From: Rhodoplanes sp963724735
GTDB taxonomy: Bacteria; Pseudomonadota; Alphaproteobacteria; Rhizobiales; Xanthobacteraceae
Assembly (NCBI GenBank): GCA_963724735.1
Contig: CAVRVX010000016.1
Span: 1 to 64,000, forward strand
Length of the DNA stretch: 64,000 bases
Direction: 5' to 3'
In this document: positions 42,908 through 51,599 of the stretch, piece by piece
Layout: the number at the start of each line of letters is the position of its first letter
Position numbering within the stretch: position 1 is the stretch's first letter
Program-made: the position numbers and the translations under genes
The notes under the pieces: generated by a model
Databases searched by the model: none
What the model was told of the DNA's origin: nothing
The model's input: the letters and a program-made list of their open reading frames with translations, nothing else

Positions 42908-43283
42908 GACGCTCTCCTCAGAACCGGCGGCCAGCGAACCCGTACGAAGTCAAAGGGGCTTCCGCCGGCAACAGCACTAACCTGCCACTGACGGCATAGG
43001 TTTTCGAGAGGGAAGTCGCGTCGGCGGAATAGGAATGTCATATAGATCCTGGACACCCGCCGCATCGTCGTCGTTCCGCGCATCAAAGGCTCGCGGAAGG
43101 ACATAGCGGCGCGGGCGAGCGCCGCGCGCGCGATGGCCCGCGGTGGTCAAGACAGCCGACATGAACGCCGCTCAGCAGTTACGAGCACCATCATTCGGAT
43201 CGGTTGTACGGAAGCTATTACGGGACGATCCGGGCCTTCTGATTGGGCGCCCGGGCGATCGACCGGGGCTTCCACCCCGGTCG
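42908..43283. other. Gene-free stretch between the small membrane gene and GTA g9
   Basis: 376 bp. Short open frames on both strands without ribosome-binding sites or recognisable motifs. I see no repeat or hairpin of note. It may contain remnants of sequence between g9 and g10 of the ancestral cluster. Confidence 0.35.
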
Positions 43284-43691
43284 TCAGATCGCCGCGAAGG
43301 CGAGCGCGCCGGCGGATTCGAGCGCAAGCTCGTAGGTCACCTCGCCGTTGTGCTCGCCGGCGAATTCGAAGCTGGCGATCTGGAACGGTCCCGTCACCGT
43401 ACCGAAGTCCGGGATGACGAGCTGGTAGGCTTTCACCGCGCCGTCGAAAAAGGTTTGCCGCAACAGCGCGTCGGACGCCGCATCCTTGAACAGGCCGCGG
43501 CCCGACACCGACGCGCGCTTGACGCCCGCCCCGTCGAGCAGCTCGCGCCAGCGTTCCGCCGATTCCGCGTGCGTGATGTCGACTGTTTCGGCGTTGAAGG
43601 CGAGCCGCCGCGAGCGCAGCCCCGCGACCGTGACGTAATTCGAGCCGTCGTAAATCTTGAGAAGCAGGTCTTTGCCCTTTTGCGCGGCCAT
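43284..43691 (-). CDS. GTA/phage major tail protein (g9-like, TP901-1 type)
   Basis: Protein of 135 aa of the phage major tail protein family that forms the tail tube. MAAQKGKDLLLKIYDGSNYVTVAGLRSRRLAFNAETVDITHAESAERWRELL is the typical start, followed by GVKRASVSGRGLFKDAASDALLRQ, FTG-like linkers, and a C-terminus FEFAGEHNGEVTYELALESAGALAFAAI. Length matches RcGTA g9. It lies 92 bp after the g8-like gene. Normally g10 would follow immediately; here it does not. Confidence 0.85.
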   Translation of the reverse strand: MAAQKGKDLLLKIYDGSNYVTVAGLRSRRLAFNAETVDITHAESAERWRELLDGAGVKRASVSGRGLFKDAASDALLRQTFFDGAVKAYQLVIPDFGTVTGPFQIASFEFAGEHNGEVTYELALESAGALAFAAI

Positions 43692-43783
43692 TTTCGATCC
43701 CTATAGCTGGAAATTGCCGGGAGGCCCTCCCCTCACTGTCGGGCTTTGAGGCTGAGGGGTGGACCCGTCGGAACGGGTTCTGG

Positions 43784-44194
43784 TCACGCGGGCTCGGTGA
43801 CCGCGCGGAAGCGGACCAGCGCGTGGTAGGTGCGCCCGTCCGCCTCGCGCCGCACGTCGGCGACCGCGAAGCGCAGATTGACCAGCCGGTGGCCGGCGAG
43901 CGCGAGCGGCGCGTCGTCGAGCGCCTGCAGCAGCGCGCCCGCAATCAGATGCGCCTCCTTGTGGCCGCCCTGGCGCGACCAGGCGTGCAGCGTGAGCTGA
44001 TGCTCTTCGCCTTTATCGCCGCCGGTCGACCAGTCGGTCACGCGCGCCTCGCCGATCGTCACGTAAGGAAAGGCGACATGGCGCGGCGGTTCGTCATAGA
44101 CATGCGCGCCGCCGAGCAGCGCCAAGAGCGCGCCGTCGGCGACCAAAGCGGCATGAATCGCGCTGCGCAGCGCGGCGGCGGCGGCGGTCGGCAT
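43784..44194 (-). CDS. GTA/phage tail terminator-like protein (DUF3168, g8)
   Basis: Protein of 136 aa of the DUF3168 family, thought to be the tail terminator in GTAs. PTAAAAALRSAIHAALVADGALLALLGGAHVYDEPP, VAFPYVTIGEARVTDWSTGGDKGEEHQLTLHAWSRQGG, and the C-terminal VNLRFAVADVRREADGRTYHALVRFRAVTE are diagnostic. Separated from the g7-like gene by 181 bp that contain a GC inverted repeat (44291-44314), wider than the usual tight spacing. Confidence 0.85.
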   Translation of the reverse strand: MPTAAAAALRSAIHAALVADGALLALLGGAHVYDEPPRHVAFPYVTIGEARVTDWSTGGDKGEEHQLTLHAWSRQGGHKEAHLIAGALLQALDDAPLALAGHRLVNLRFAVADVRREADGRTYHALVRFRAVTEPA

Positions 44195-44290
44195 GATTTG
44201 CCTCGCAAGATTTCAGGACACGTCCTTGCCGGGCGTGACCCGGCAATCGATACGGCCCCTCCGCGTCGCTGCGCGTCGCTGCGCGCCGCT

Positions 44291-44314
44291 CCCTCCCCCG
44301 CTTGCGGGGGAGGG
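44291..44314. repeat. 11-bp perfect inverted repeat
   Basis: CCCTCCCCCGC and its complement separated by TT, followed by TTAGGGAGGGGG. This motif is the kind of dispersed GC-rich palindrome seen many times in alphaproteobacterial genomes. It lies in the 181-bp gap between the g7-like and g8-like genes. Confidence 0.65.
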
Positions 44315-44375
44315 TTAGGGAGGGGGATCGGGTGGCGCTGGCGCTCGCGCGCAGCGCTCTTTTGTTGCGGCAGAT

Positions 44376-44699
44376 TCAGTCCACCCGCTCTTCGGCGTGG
44401 ATCTCGAGAAAGCGGCCGGCACGGCCGTGCGCGCGCACGCTGACGATGCGGAACAGCCGCGTGTCCAGGCGCAGGCGATGCCGCGTCGTGATAGCGGGGC
44501 CGGCGCGCATGATGATGCGATGGGTCACCGTCGCGCCGGCGCCGGCCGCTTCGGCGTCGGCTCGCGCGGCGATGGGCGCAAGCTCGGCCCAGATCGTGGC
44601 GATATCCGAATAGTCGCGGACAACGCCGCCGGCGTCGTCCGGCGTTTCCGCCGGCGCCTCCACGACGAGGCGGCGATTGAGGCGTCCGGGGTCGATCAT
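44376..44699 (-). CDS. GTA/phage head closure (head-tail adaptor) protein (g7-like)
   Basis: Protein of 107 aa of the phage head-tail joining family (SPP1 gp16 type). Signs are IDPGRLNRRLVVEAPAETPDDAGG at the start and IWAELAPIAARADAEAAGAGATVTHRIIMRAGPAITTRHRLRLDTRLFRIVSVR. The ATG overlaps the stop of the g6-like gene by 4 bp (ATGA at 44696-44699). Confidence 0.85.
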   Translation of the reverse strand: MIDPGRLNRRLVVEAPAETPDDAGGVVRDYSDIATIWAELAPIAARADAEAAGAGATVTHRIIMRAGPAITTRHRLRLDTRLFRIVSVRAHGRAGRFLEIHAEERVD

Positions 44700-45271
44700 A
44701 GCGACAGCACCCGATAGGGCGCGATCAAGGCGGCGACCGTCGCCGGCAAGGGCAACGCGGCCTCGCCGATCGCGGCGACGCCGCGGTTTTCATACCAATG
44801 GGCGAGAAGCTGGCGGATCGCCTGCTTCAGCGGCTCGGGAACGGCGGACGCCATCGTTCCATAGCCCGCCACGACATCGATCTCGATGCCGGCGACGCTG
44901 CGGCCTGGCTGCGGCAGCGCGCGCGGCGCAAACGCGATGACGCTCGGCGCGGCGGCGTTATCGATGGCAAAGACCTGCGGATCGATCGATTGCGTTGCGC
45001 CAGCGGCGTCATAGACGCGCGCGGCCAACACCTGGCGCAGCGGCGCGGGCAGCACTTCGAGCCGCCCTTCGGCCGGCCACGCATCGCGCACGATCCGCCA
45101 GGTCTGCGCAATCAGCGCACGCCGCGTCAGCGCTTCGACATGCGTGCGCGCCGATGAGATGAGCGCCGCGATCAGCGCATCGTCATCCGCCTGGTCGACG
45201 CGCAGCCAGGCTTTCGCCTCGGCGAGCGACAGCGGCTCGACCGCCGGCGGCGTGAGAAGAATTGAGCTCAT
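44696..45271 (-). CDS. GTA/phage head-tail connector protein (g6-like, phiE125 gp8 family)
   Basis: Protein of 191 aa. The opening LTPPAVEPLSLAEAKAWLRVDQADDDALIAALISSARTHVEALTRRALIAQTW matches the phage gp6/phiE125 gp8 head-tail connector family. ALPQPGRSVAGIEIDVVAGYG and LKQAIRQLLAHWYENRGVA are also standard. It is the most upstream GTA gene left in the window: no capsid, protease, portal or terminase gene precedes it. Translationally coupled to the next gene. Confidence 0.85.
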   Translation of the reverse strand: MSSILLTPPAVEPLSLAEAKAWLRVDQADDDALIAALISSARTHVEALTRRALIAQTWRIVRDAWPAEGRLEVLPAPLRQVLAARVYDAAGATQSIDPQVFAIDNAAAPSVIAFAPRALPQPGRSVAGIEIDVVAGYGTMASAVPEPLKQAIRQLLAHWYENRGVAAIGEAALPLPATVAALIAPYRVLSL

Positions 45272-45916
45272 GGGTGATCCTTTGGCGCGCTGCCGTTACG
45301 GAAATGCGCGCTGCGATGCGAGCTTTGCCCTTATCCGTGATTATCTGACGAGCGTATCCAACAGACGGGCAAATCGTTAAGGCCGCCGCGCCCGGCTCAA
45401 CGATCCGAACCGGCCCTTCGCCATACTTAAGCGCGAACGCGATGACGCTCGGCGCAGCGGCGGCGAACGCGACGTTCGCCGCACTTCAGCGCGACACCGA
45501 TCCTGCGGCTATAAAGATTTGTTGGCTCAATCGCGATCCGTGCCGGGCCTACTTCCATCATACCGGAGGTCCTGGAACTCCTTACTTATTCAACGCCGAT
45601 GATCACTTTGTCGGGCCAGCGCGGGTGATTCAGCCGAATTCTTACATGCGTGCGAGTGTCAGCCACGTCCGATTCGAGGACTGTCTCGCGCTCTACTGTT
45701 GACACGACAACGGCACGATTAGGCGTTTCCAAATCACCATTGAAAGCAGGCTTACTACCTGGATCAACCTCCCGTCCCCGTCGGGATCAGAGATGAAAAG
45801 GAGAGAGTTGACGGGCCTAACTTTTTTCATCGCCGACATTGGTCAATCCTGTCGTATTGCGATTTCTACAAACCGGTCTACTAGCTCTTCGGTGCTTAGT
45901 CTGCCGAGCGTCGCAC
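45272..45916. other. 645-bp region without a recognisable gene
   Basis: Between the g6-like gene and the nuclease/toxin pseudogene. A plus-strand frame of 86 codons (45442-45702) has no ribosome-binding site and no known motif. Base composition is lower in GC than the neighbours. Capsid and portal genes, expected here in a GTA, are missing. Confidence 0.4.
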
Positions 45917-47060
45917 TCATGGCTTGAGAACTCCGTGCATAACAAGAGCATCTCGACCAACCTGGACCCGTTCACTCCAATTTTTGTCACGAAGATAGTC
46001 TCTCGGGCGGCGCCAGCCGAATTCCTTATTTTTCCTCCCGAACCAGCCGGTAATCTCCCAATGCTTGAGCGCTGGGATGCGCACGAGGTTTTCGCGCGCA
46101 TCGACTTGTTCGCTTCCGTAACCCGCCTGCAAAGCCGGCCCCTGTTCGACAATGTGATGAATATGATAGCCGCTTCTTGGCTCTGAAACAGCTTCTTGTA
46201 ATTCTTCGAGCGTTTTCGGCGGATCCAGATATGCCTCCATGAAAGGCCGGTCCGTGTCCAACCAAGACATCGCCTCGTACGCGGAGACAAAGGGACTGAT
46301 CGACCGACCTAGTCTGAGGGCTGCTGCCATCCATTTGGCAGCGGCTTTAAGGAAATTGCTTCGTTCCTGAGCAGTCGGCGGCCGTTCTGGCGGGATTGCT
46401 GGCGGTTCGCCAAGCGGAGGGCTACTTCCCGACGCACCGAGTTCGTGAGGAATCGTTCTGCGCATAACGCGCGCCCGGAATCCAGTCGTTGTCGGGCGTT
46501 GCGTCCGACAGGACGCGCGGATCGTTTGCGCCTCCTGTCGCGGGCACCGTTTCGGGGCCATCGCTCGTCCACTGACCGCCGTCGGGATGCCCGGCGGGCA
46601 CGCGCGGCTGGTTGGGATCATAATGCGAGGGGTGCAACGCCTTGCGGCAAGCGTTCCAGTGCCGCTTGAACGCGGCGATGAACTTGTCCCAGGCGGCGTC
46701 TGACCGCCGCTTCAGGCGCTTTGCTTCCGCGCGTTCCAGCGCGCGTGTCCGGGCGAGTTCGCCCTTCCACGCAATGAAGCGTCCGCGGAGCGCATCGTGC
46801 TGCGCCTGCAGCCGCGCAAGCTCGGCGGCGAGCGGTTGCCTTTGGCCCATCTCCGGCGCGAACTTCGCGCGCCGTTGGTGGGCGGCATGAAGGTTCCAGA
46901 GCTTTTCGTCAGGATGCCGCCAGCGATCCGCGTTCGGCATAGAACGCGCCGCATCCGACCGTATGAAGCGATGCGCGTCCGGCCGCATATAAAGATGCGC
47001 GTTCGGCTGCATCCAGCGGCGGCGCTGATAGGCCGCCAACGCGTCCAGCGAGTAGGCCAT
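45917..47060 (-). pseudogene. GTA-adjacent nuclease/toxin-like gene, broken by a frameshift
   Basis: The 5' part (ATG at 47060) codes for a rhizobial phage-region protein: MAYSLDALAAYQRRRWMQPN, a charged helical region, then YDPNQPRVPAGHPDGGQWTS, a linker signature known from toxin-like proteins. Its frame stops at 46422. The 3' part in another frame, to 45917, contains YHIHHIVEQGPALQAGYG, ENLVRIPALKHWEITGWFG, PRDYLRDKNWSE and a final GVLKP, a compact HNH/His-Me-like nuclease domain. Dropping one A at about 46467 (in CAGAACG) fuses the two into ~380 residues. This is either a true pseudogene or a sequencing error. The start is about 25 bp from the IS200-like end. No immunity gene is apparent. 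Confidence 0.7.
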
Positions 47061-47084
47061 CGGTTTTCTGGGGGATGTAAATAT

Positions 47085-47721
47085 CCCCCGGCAGAGCCGG
47101 GGGCTTTAGGATGTGAGCCGCTCGAAGCGGCTGGTTGGGGTCGCTAACGCGATCCCGGGTTCGGGTGCCGCCTATGGCGGCACGTCAGCGCCACAGATTG
47201 AGTTGCTCCAGGCGCTTATCCTCCTCTTCCTGGTTCTTGATGTACTCACGGATTGCTTGCTCGTCCCGCCCCACAGTAGAGACGTAGTACCCTCTGGCCC
47301 AGAAATGCTGGCCCACGAGATTGCGCCTACGTTCGCCGTAGACGCGGGCCAGGTGGATTGGCGCTCTTGCCCTTGATGAAGCCCACGACCTGCGACACCG
47401 CATATTTCGGTGGGATCGAGATCATCATGTGCACGTGATCCGGCATCAGGTGCCCTTCTTCGATCCGGCATTCCTTCTGCATCGCCAACTTCCGGAACAC
47501 CTCCCCAAGATGCCTGCGCAGCTCGGTGTACAGCGTCTTCCTGCGGCACTTGGGAATGAAGACCACGTGATATTTGCAGTCCCATTTCGTGTGACTTAGG
47601 CTCTCAACCTCGTCCATCGATGAACTTCCCTTTCGTGTGCTTGGCGGCTCACGATTTGGAAGCTTCGTCGATGGACCCCTTTAAACGTCAAACTGCTACT
47701 GCCACCCCGGCAGAGCCGGGG
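47085..47721 (-). mobile_element. IS200/IS605-like element
   Basis: Each end carries a GC hairpin with the same core (GGCAGAGCC loop): 47085-47103 (perfect 8-bp stem) and 47705-47721. Subterminal hairpins instead of inverted repeats are typical of this family of single-strand transposing elements. It contains a TnpA gene with a frameshift and no tnpB. It is inserted between the toxin-like gene and hemB. Exact tips are not certain to within about 10 bp. Confidence 0.7.
47185..47617 (-). pseudogene. IS200 transposase TnpA (Y1 HUH), frameshifted
   Basis: Small Y1 transposase in two overlapping frames. The first (ATG at 47617) gives TKWDCKYHVVFIPKCRRK, GHLMPDHVHMMISIPPK (HUH motif) and VVGFIKGKSA. 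The second continues IHLARVYG, NLVGQHFWARGYYVSTVG, DEQAIREYIKNQE (catalytic Tyr region). They join after removing one A near 47357 (GCCAATCC). Intact length would be about 143 aa, the usual size. Without correction the enzyme lacks its tyrosine helix. Confidence 0.85.
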
Positions 47722-47847
47722 GGTCTCCTATCGGATGCTAGGCGATCGCGTTTCTGCCCCTGTGGCCGCCTGCTGGCGTTGTCGGATCAACCCGACGAGC
47801 CTACAAAAGCCGTGAGGGGGGACAGTCAGTCGCGGAGGTAGCCGGTC

Positions 47848-48918
47848 ATGGCGATCAAGTTCGGACGCCCGCTGGGGCCGAAAATGCGGTTCGTTCCACT
47901 GGCGGACGAAACACCGGCGCGCGAGCAACGGCTCGACCTCACGCACAGGCCGCGGCGCAACCGGCGGGCGGAATGGACCCGGCGGCTGGTGCGCGAGACC
48001 GTGCTGACTGTCGACGACCTGATCTGGCCCTTGTTCCTGGTGGACGGCGATCGAACGCGGGTGCCCATCACCTCCATGCCTGGCGTCGAGCGGCTCTCGA
48101 TCGACGAGGCTGTGCGCGCCGCCCAGCGGGCCGCCGCCCTCCGCATTCCCTGTCTCGCGCTATTCCCCTACACCGATCCGGCGTTACGGGACACGGACGG
48201 AACGGAGGCGCTGAACCCCGAGAATTTGGTCTGCCGAGCCGTGCGGGCCATCAAGCGGGAGGTGCCGGAGATCGGGATCATGTGCGATGTCGCACTCGAT
48301 CCCTACACCAGCCACGGCCATGACGGGCTGCTGCGGAACGGCAAGATCGTCAACGACGAGACGGTGGCCGTGCTCATGAAGCAGGCGATCGTCCAGGTCG
48401 AGGCGGGATGCGATATCGTCGCCCCCTCGGACATGATGGACGGGCGGGTCGGGGCGATCCGCCATGCGCTGGACGAGGCGGGAAGGAACGAGGTCCAGAT
48501 CATGGCCTATGCCGCCAAATATGCATCCGCCTTTTATGGCCCGTTCCGCGACGCAGTCGGCTCGGCGGCGAATCTCACAGGTGATAAGCGCACTTATCAG
48601 ATGGATCCTGCGAATTCGGATGAAGCCCTGCGGGAGGTCGAACTGGACATCGCCGAGGGCGCGGACATGCTCATCGTGAAGCCTGGATTGCCCTATCTCG
48701 ACATCCTGTATCGGGTCAAAGAAACCTTTGCGCGGCCAACCTTTGCCTACCAAGTGTCCGGCGAATATGCGATGATAATGGCTGCGGCCGAGTCCGGGTG
48801 GCTCGACGGCGAAAAGGCCATGCTCGAGAGCTTGATCGCTTTCAAGCGGGCGGGGGCAGATGGCGTTCTGACTTATTTCGCACCACGTGTAGCCGAAAGG
48901 TTGCAAAGGTCGGCCTAA
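47848..48918 (+). CDS. hemB: Porphobilinogen synthase (delta-aminolevulinate dehydratase)
   Basis: Condenses two 5-aminolevulinates to porphobilinogen, the second common step in heme biosynthesis. 356 aa. The Schiff-base lysines are in MAYAAKYASAFYGPFR and MLIVKPGLPYLD. The metal site reads CDVALDPYTSHGHDG, with Asp in place of the Cys cluster, so it is the Mg-dependent form. FPYTDPALRD and GEYAMIMAAAESGWLD are invariant. The ATG follows GGAGGTAGCCGGTC. It lies downstream of the IS200-like element and upstream of a membrane-anchored protein. Confidence 0.95.
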   Translation: MAIKFGRPLGPKMRFVPLADETPAREQRLDLTHRPRRNRRAEWTRRLVRETVLTVDDLIWPLFLVDGDRTRVPITSMPGVERLSIDEAVRAAQRAAALRIPCLALFPYTDPALRDTDGTEALNPENLVCRAVRAIKREVPEIGIMCDVALDPYTSHGHDGLLRNGKIVNDETVAVLMKQAIVQVEAGCDIVAPSDMMDGRVGAIRHALDEAGRNEVQIMAYAAKYASAFYGPFRDAVGSAANLTGDKRTYQMDPANSDEALREVELDIAEGADMLIVKPGLPYLDILYRVKETFARPTFAYQVSGEYAMIMAAAESGWLDGEKAMLESLIAFKRAGADGVLTYFAPRVAERLQRSA

Positions 48919-48939
48919 GTTGTTGCGTTGGGGGGAGCC

Positions 48940-49488
48940 ATGCGCGACGGTGGTGAAATCCGCAGAGCCAAGCGTAAACCGCGCCGGCTGGTCTCGGTTC
49001 TTGCGTTCGGCGTGCTGGTGCTCGCCGCGTGGGTCCTCGCCACGAACATGATTTTCAGCCCCCGGGACACGGCAGAGTCGCCGGCGACCTCGCAAACGAC
49101 GATCGCGTCCAAGACGGTTCCGCCTGAACTCGATCCGAGCCCTGTGACCGCCCCCAGGGCCGGTTCGGTCGATCAGGCCGCACCTGCTCCCGAGCGGACA
49201 GCGACATCCGAGCTGACGGTCACCGCCGACGGCAAACCTGGAGCCGAACTGACCAATCCGGTCGACATCGCCGCCGTTATGCCCTCCATGGGCGGCACCG
49301 AGACGCTGCTGTCGCCGACGTTGGTCTCGCGCTCGGTTGAGTCGGCCTCCGTGGTGTCGAACGGCTTGGTTCCTCGCCCGCGAGTCGTGGCGATCCCGCT
49401 GCCTCGGCCGCGGCCGGCTTTCACAGATCCGCGCCTATCGGGACAGGCGATCACGAATAGTGAGCTGTTTAAGCCGCAGACTTACTGA
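48940..49488 (+). CDS. Membrane-anchored protein of unknown function
   Basis: Protein of 182 aa with one transmembrane helix at about residues 17-36 (LVSVLAFGVLVLAAWVLATN) after a very basic head (RRAKRKPRR). The remaining part is low-complexity Ser/Thr/Pro-rich and probably periplasmic, ending IPLPRPRPAFTDPRLSG. No family recognised. Similar in style to the protein at 41986. The ATG at 48940 follows GGGGGAG. It is 21 bp after hemB and may share its transcript. Confidence 0.7.
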   Translation: MRDGGEIRRAKRKPRRLVSVLAFGVLVLAAWVLATNMIFSPRDTAESPATSQTTIASKTVPPELDPSPVTAPRAGSVDQAAPAPERTATSELTVTADGKPGAELTNPVDIAAVMPSMGGTETLLSPTLVSRSVESASVVSNGLVPRPRVVAIPLPRPRPAFTDPRLSGQAITNSELFKPQTY

Positions 49489-49571
49489 TCTGTTTTTACA
49501 GCCTGATTTGGTCGACCTGCACGGCGTACGGCTTGCGTCTGTCCCTCTCCCCCGCGAGATTGACGCAAGCC

Positions 49572-50795
49572 CTACGCAACCGCCTTCCCCGTTTCGATCG
49601 GAACCGGCTGATAGCCCTCCTCCGCGAGCGCCCGGCGGATTTCATCCGCATGCCACCGGTCGCGCGTTTCGAGCGTGACGTCGAGCTTCGCCCCCTTCGC
49701 CGGCACGTCGAGGAACAGCCGGTGATGATCAACCTCGAGGATATTGCCGCCGAGTTTGCCTAAAAGGGTTGCAATCGCCCCAAGCACGCCCGGCCGATCG
49801 CTGATGGTCAGCCGGAACGAGACGATCCGATCATCGCGCTCGAGCTCTCGCACCATGATCGACGCAAGGATGCGCGGATCGATATTGCCGCCGCAGAGGA
49901 TGAGCCCGACGCGCCTGCCGGCGAACCACTCGGGCGCGGCGAGCATGGCTGCGAGCCCGGCCGCCCCCGCTCCTTCCGCCATGGTTTTTTGCAGCGTCAA
50001 ATACGCATTAACCGCCCGCTCGAGCTGAGCCTCGTCGACCAGGACGATCTCGCTGACCAGCTCGCGAATGATCGGCAATGTGAGGCGGCCGACATTCTTC
50101 ACCGCGATGCCCTCGGCGAGGGTCGCCCCGCCCACGGAGCGGCTTTCGCCGGTGATCGCATTGCGCATGGCGGGATAAAGCGCGGCCTCCACACCGATCA
50201 CCTCGATCGCGGGATTGACGGCGCGCGCCGCGATGGCGTTTCCGGAGATCAGGCCGCCGCCGCCGATCGGGACGACCAGCACGTCGAGGTCCGGGTTATC
50301 CTCAAGCATTTCCAATGCGATCGTGCCCTGCCCGGCAATGATATACGGGTCGTCATAGGGGTGGACCCAGGCCAAGCCCTGTTCCGCCGCGATCGCTTCG
50401 GTGCGGCCCTGCGCCTCGCTCAGATTTTCGCCATCGAGCACGACGGTTGCGCCATAGGCCCGCGTCGCGGCGATCTTCACAACCGGCGTCGTCACCGGCA
50501 TCACGATGGTGGCCGGAATACCAAGACGCGCGGCATGGTAGGCGACCGCTTGGGCGTGATTGCCGGCGGACATCGCGATCACGCCGCGCCGGCATTCCGC
50601 TTCGGAGAGGGCGGCAAGCTTGATGAAGGCGCCCCTATCCTTAAACGAGTTGGTGACCTGCAGGTTTTCGTATTTGACGTAGACGTCGGCCCCGGTCAGG
50701 GCGGAGAGTTTCGGCGCCGGCAGCATCGGCGTCGCGATCACCTGGCCCGCGAGCGCGCGGCGTGCGGCTTCGATAGCGGCGAAGGTTACGGTCAC
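49572..50795 (-). CDS. ilvA: Threonine ammonia-lyase (threonine dehydratase) with ACT domain
   Basis: PLP-dependent deaminase of threonine to 2-oxobutanoate, 407 aa. The PLP lysine is in NSFKDRGAF, with the Gly-rich phosphate loop in GGGGLISGNAIA and SAGNHAQAVAYHA. The C-terminal ~75 residues (RIVSFRLTISDRPGVLGAIATLLGKLGGNILEVDHH) form an ACT domain for feedback control. The length matches the short (TdcB/alphaproteobacterial) type with one ACT domain, so it may serve either isoleucine synthesis or catabolism. ilvD lies 13 kb away. Confidence 0.92.
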   Translation of the reverse strand: MTVTFAAIEAARRALAGQVIATPMLPAPKLSALTGADVYVKYENLQVTNSFKDRGAFIKLAALSEAECRRGVIAMSAGNHAQAVAYHAARLGIPATIVMPVTTPVVKIAATRAYGATVVLDGENLSEAQGRTEAIAAEQGLAWVHPYDDPYIIAGQGTIALEMLEDNPDLDVLVVPIGGGGLISGNAIAARAVNPAIEVIGVEAALYPAMRNAITGESRSVGGATLAEGIAVKNVGRLTLPIIRELVSEIVLVDEAQLERAVNAYLTLQKTMAEGAGAAGLAAMLAAPEWFAGRRVGLILCGGNIDPRILASIMVRELERDDRIVSFRLTISDRPGVLGAIATLLGKLGGNILEVDHHRLFLDVPAKGAKLDVTLETRDRWHADEIRRALAEEGYQPVPIETGKAVA

Positions 50796-50966
50796 GACCG
50801 GCTCCGGTTAAAAAACGAAATACGACAGGCATGCGCCTTGCCTGCGCCAAATCCATCGCTTATCCCTGTGCGGTGCAGCGTGGGCCGGCCCGAAGCTAAC
50901 CTATCGGGGCCAGGGCTGATCGGCGCGGCCCGACGCCAACGCGCATGCGGCACCGGAATGAACGGA

Positions 50967-51515
50967 ATGACCTCTATGGCGGACGACGAATCCAGGCGTC
51001 TCGGCGACGCGTTCGCGGACAGGCCGCATGTCTTCGACCCGGCCCTGAACCCGGAGCTTTTCGAGGGCGTTCTCGCGCGGCGGGTGATCGCCTTTGTGAT
51101 CGACGTGATCGTCATCGGAGTGCCTGTCGTACTCGCCGCCATCTTCATCTTTCTGTTTGGGATCGTGACGCTCGGAGTTGGCTGGTTGCTGTACTGGGTC
51201 TTGAGCCCGGCGTCGATCGTCTGGGCGGTTTTTTACTACGGGTTGACGCTGGGCGGGCCACGTTCGGCGACCATTGGGATGCGGATAGTCGATATCGAGA
51301 TGCGCACGTGGTACGGCGCGCCGTCCTACTTCGTGCTAGGGGCCGTGCAAGCGATTCTGTTCTGGATTTCGATCTCCGCCTTGACGCCGCTCGTTCTGCT
51401 CGTGTGCTTTTTCAATCACCGCCGCCGGCTCCTTCATGATATCGTCCTCGGAACCATCATCATCAACAATGAACAACGCGCCCAGCGGCTCCGCGACCTC
51501 GGCCCCTATCGTTGA
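50967..51515 (+). CDS. RDD family membrane protein
   Basis: Protein of 182 aa with three or four hydrophobic helices. The RDD signature is present in variant form: ARRVIAFVIDVIVIGVPV (R..D in the first helix), GGPRSATIGMRIVDIEMRT in the loop, and RRRLLHDIVLGTIIIN near the end. Function of most RDD proteins is unknown, though some transport ions or small solutes. Three in-frame ATGs (50958, 50967, 50976) compete; 50967 has the best spaced GGA upstream. It precedes bpt by 84 bp. Confidence 0.78.
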   Translation: MTSMADDESRRLGDAFADRPHVFDPALNPELFEGVLARRVIAFVIDVIVIGVPVVLAAIFIFLFGIVTLGVGWLLYWVLSPASIVWAVFYYGLTLGGPRSATIGMRIVDIEMRTWYGAPSYFVLGAVQAILFWISISALTPLVLLVCFFNHRRRLLHDIVLGTIIINNEQRAQRLRDLGPYR

Positions 51516-51599
51516 ACAGGACATGTCAATCGGCGCAAGATTCCGCAGCGCAAATAGTTCGGAGCGAACCCCGCCCGGCGGATCGGCGGAGCCGCCAGC

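Noticed and set aside
45442..45702. 86-codon plus-strand frame near GTA g6
   Set aside because: No ribosome-binding site, signal or motif; likely chance.
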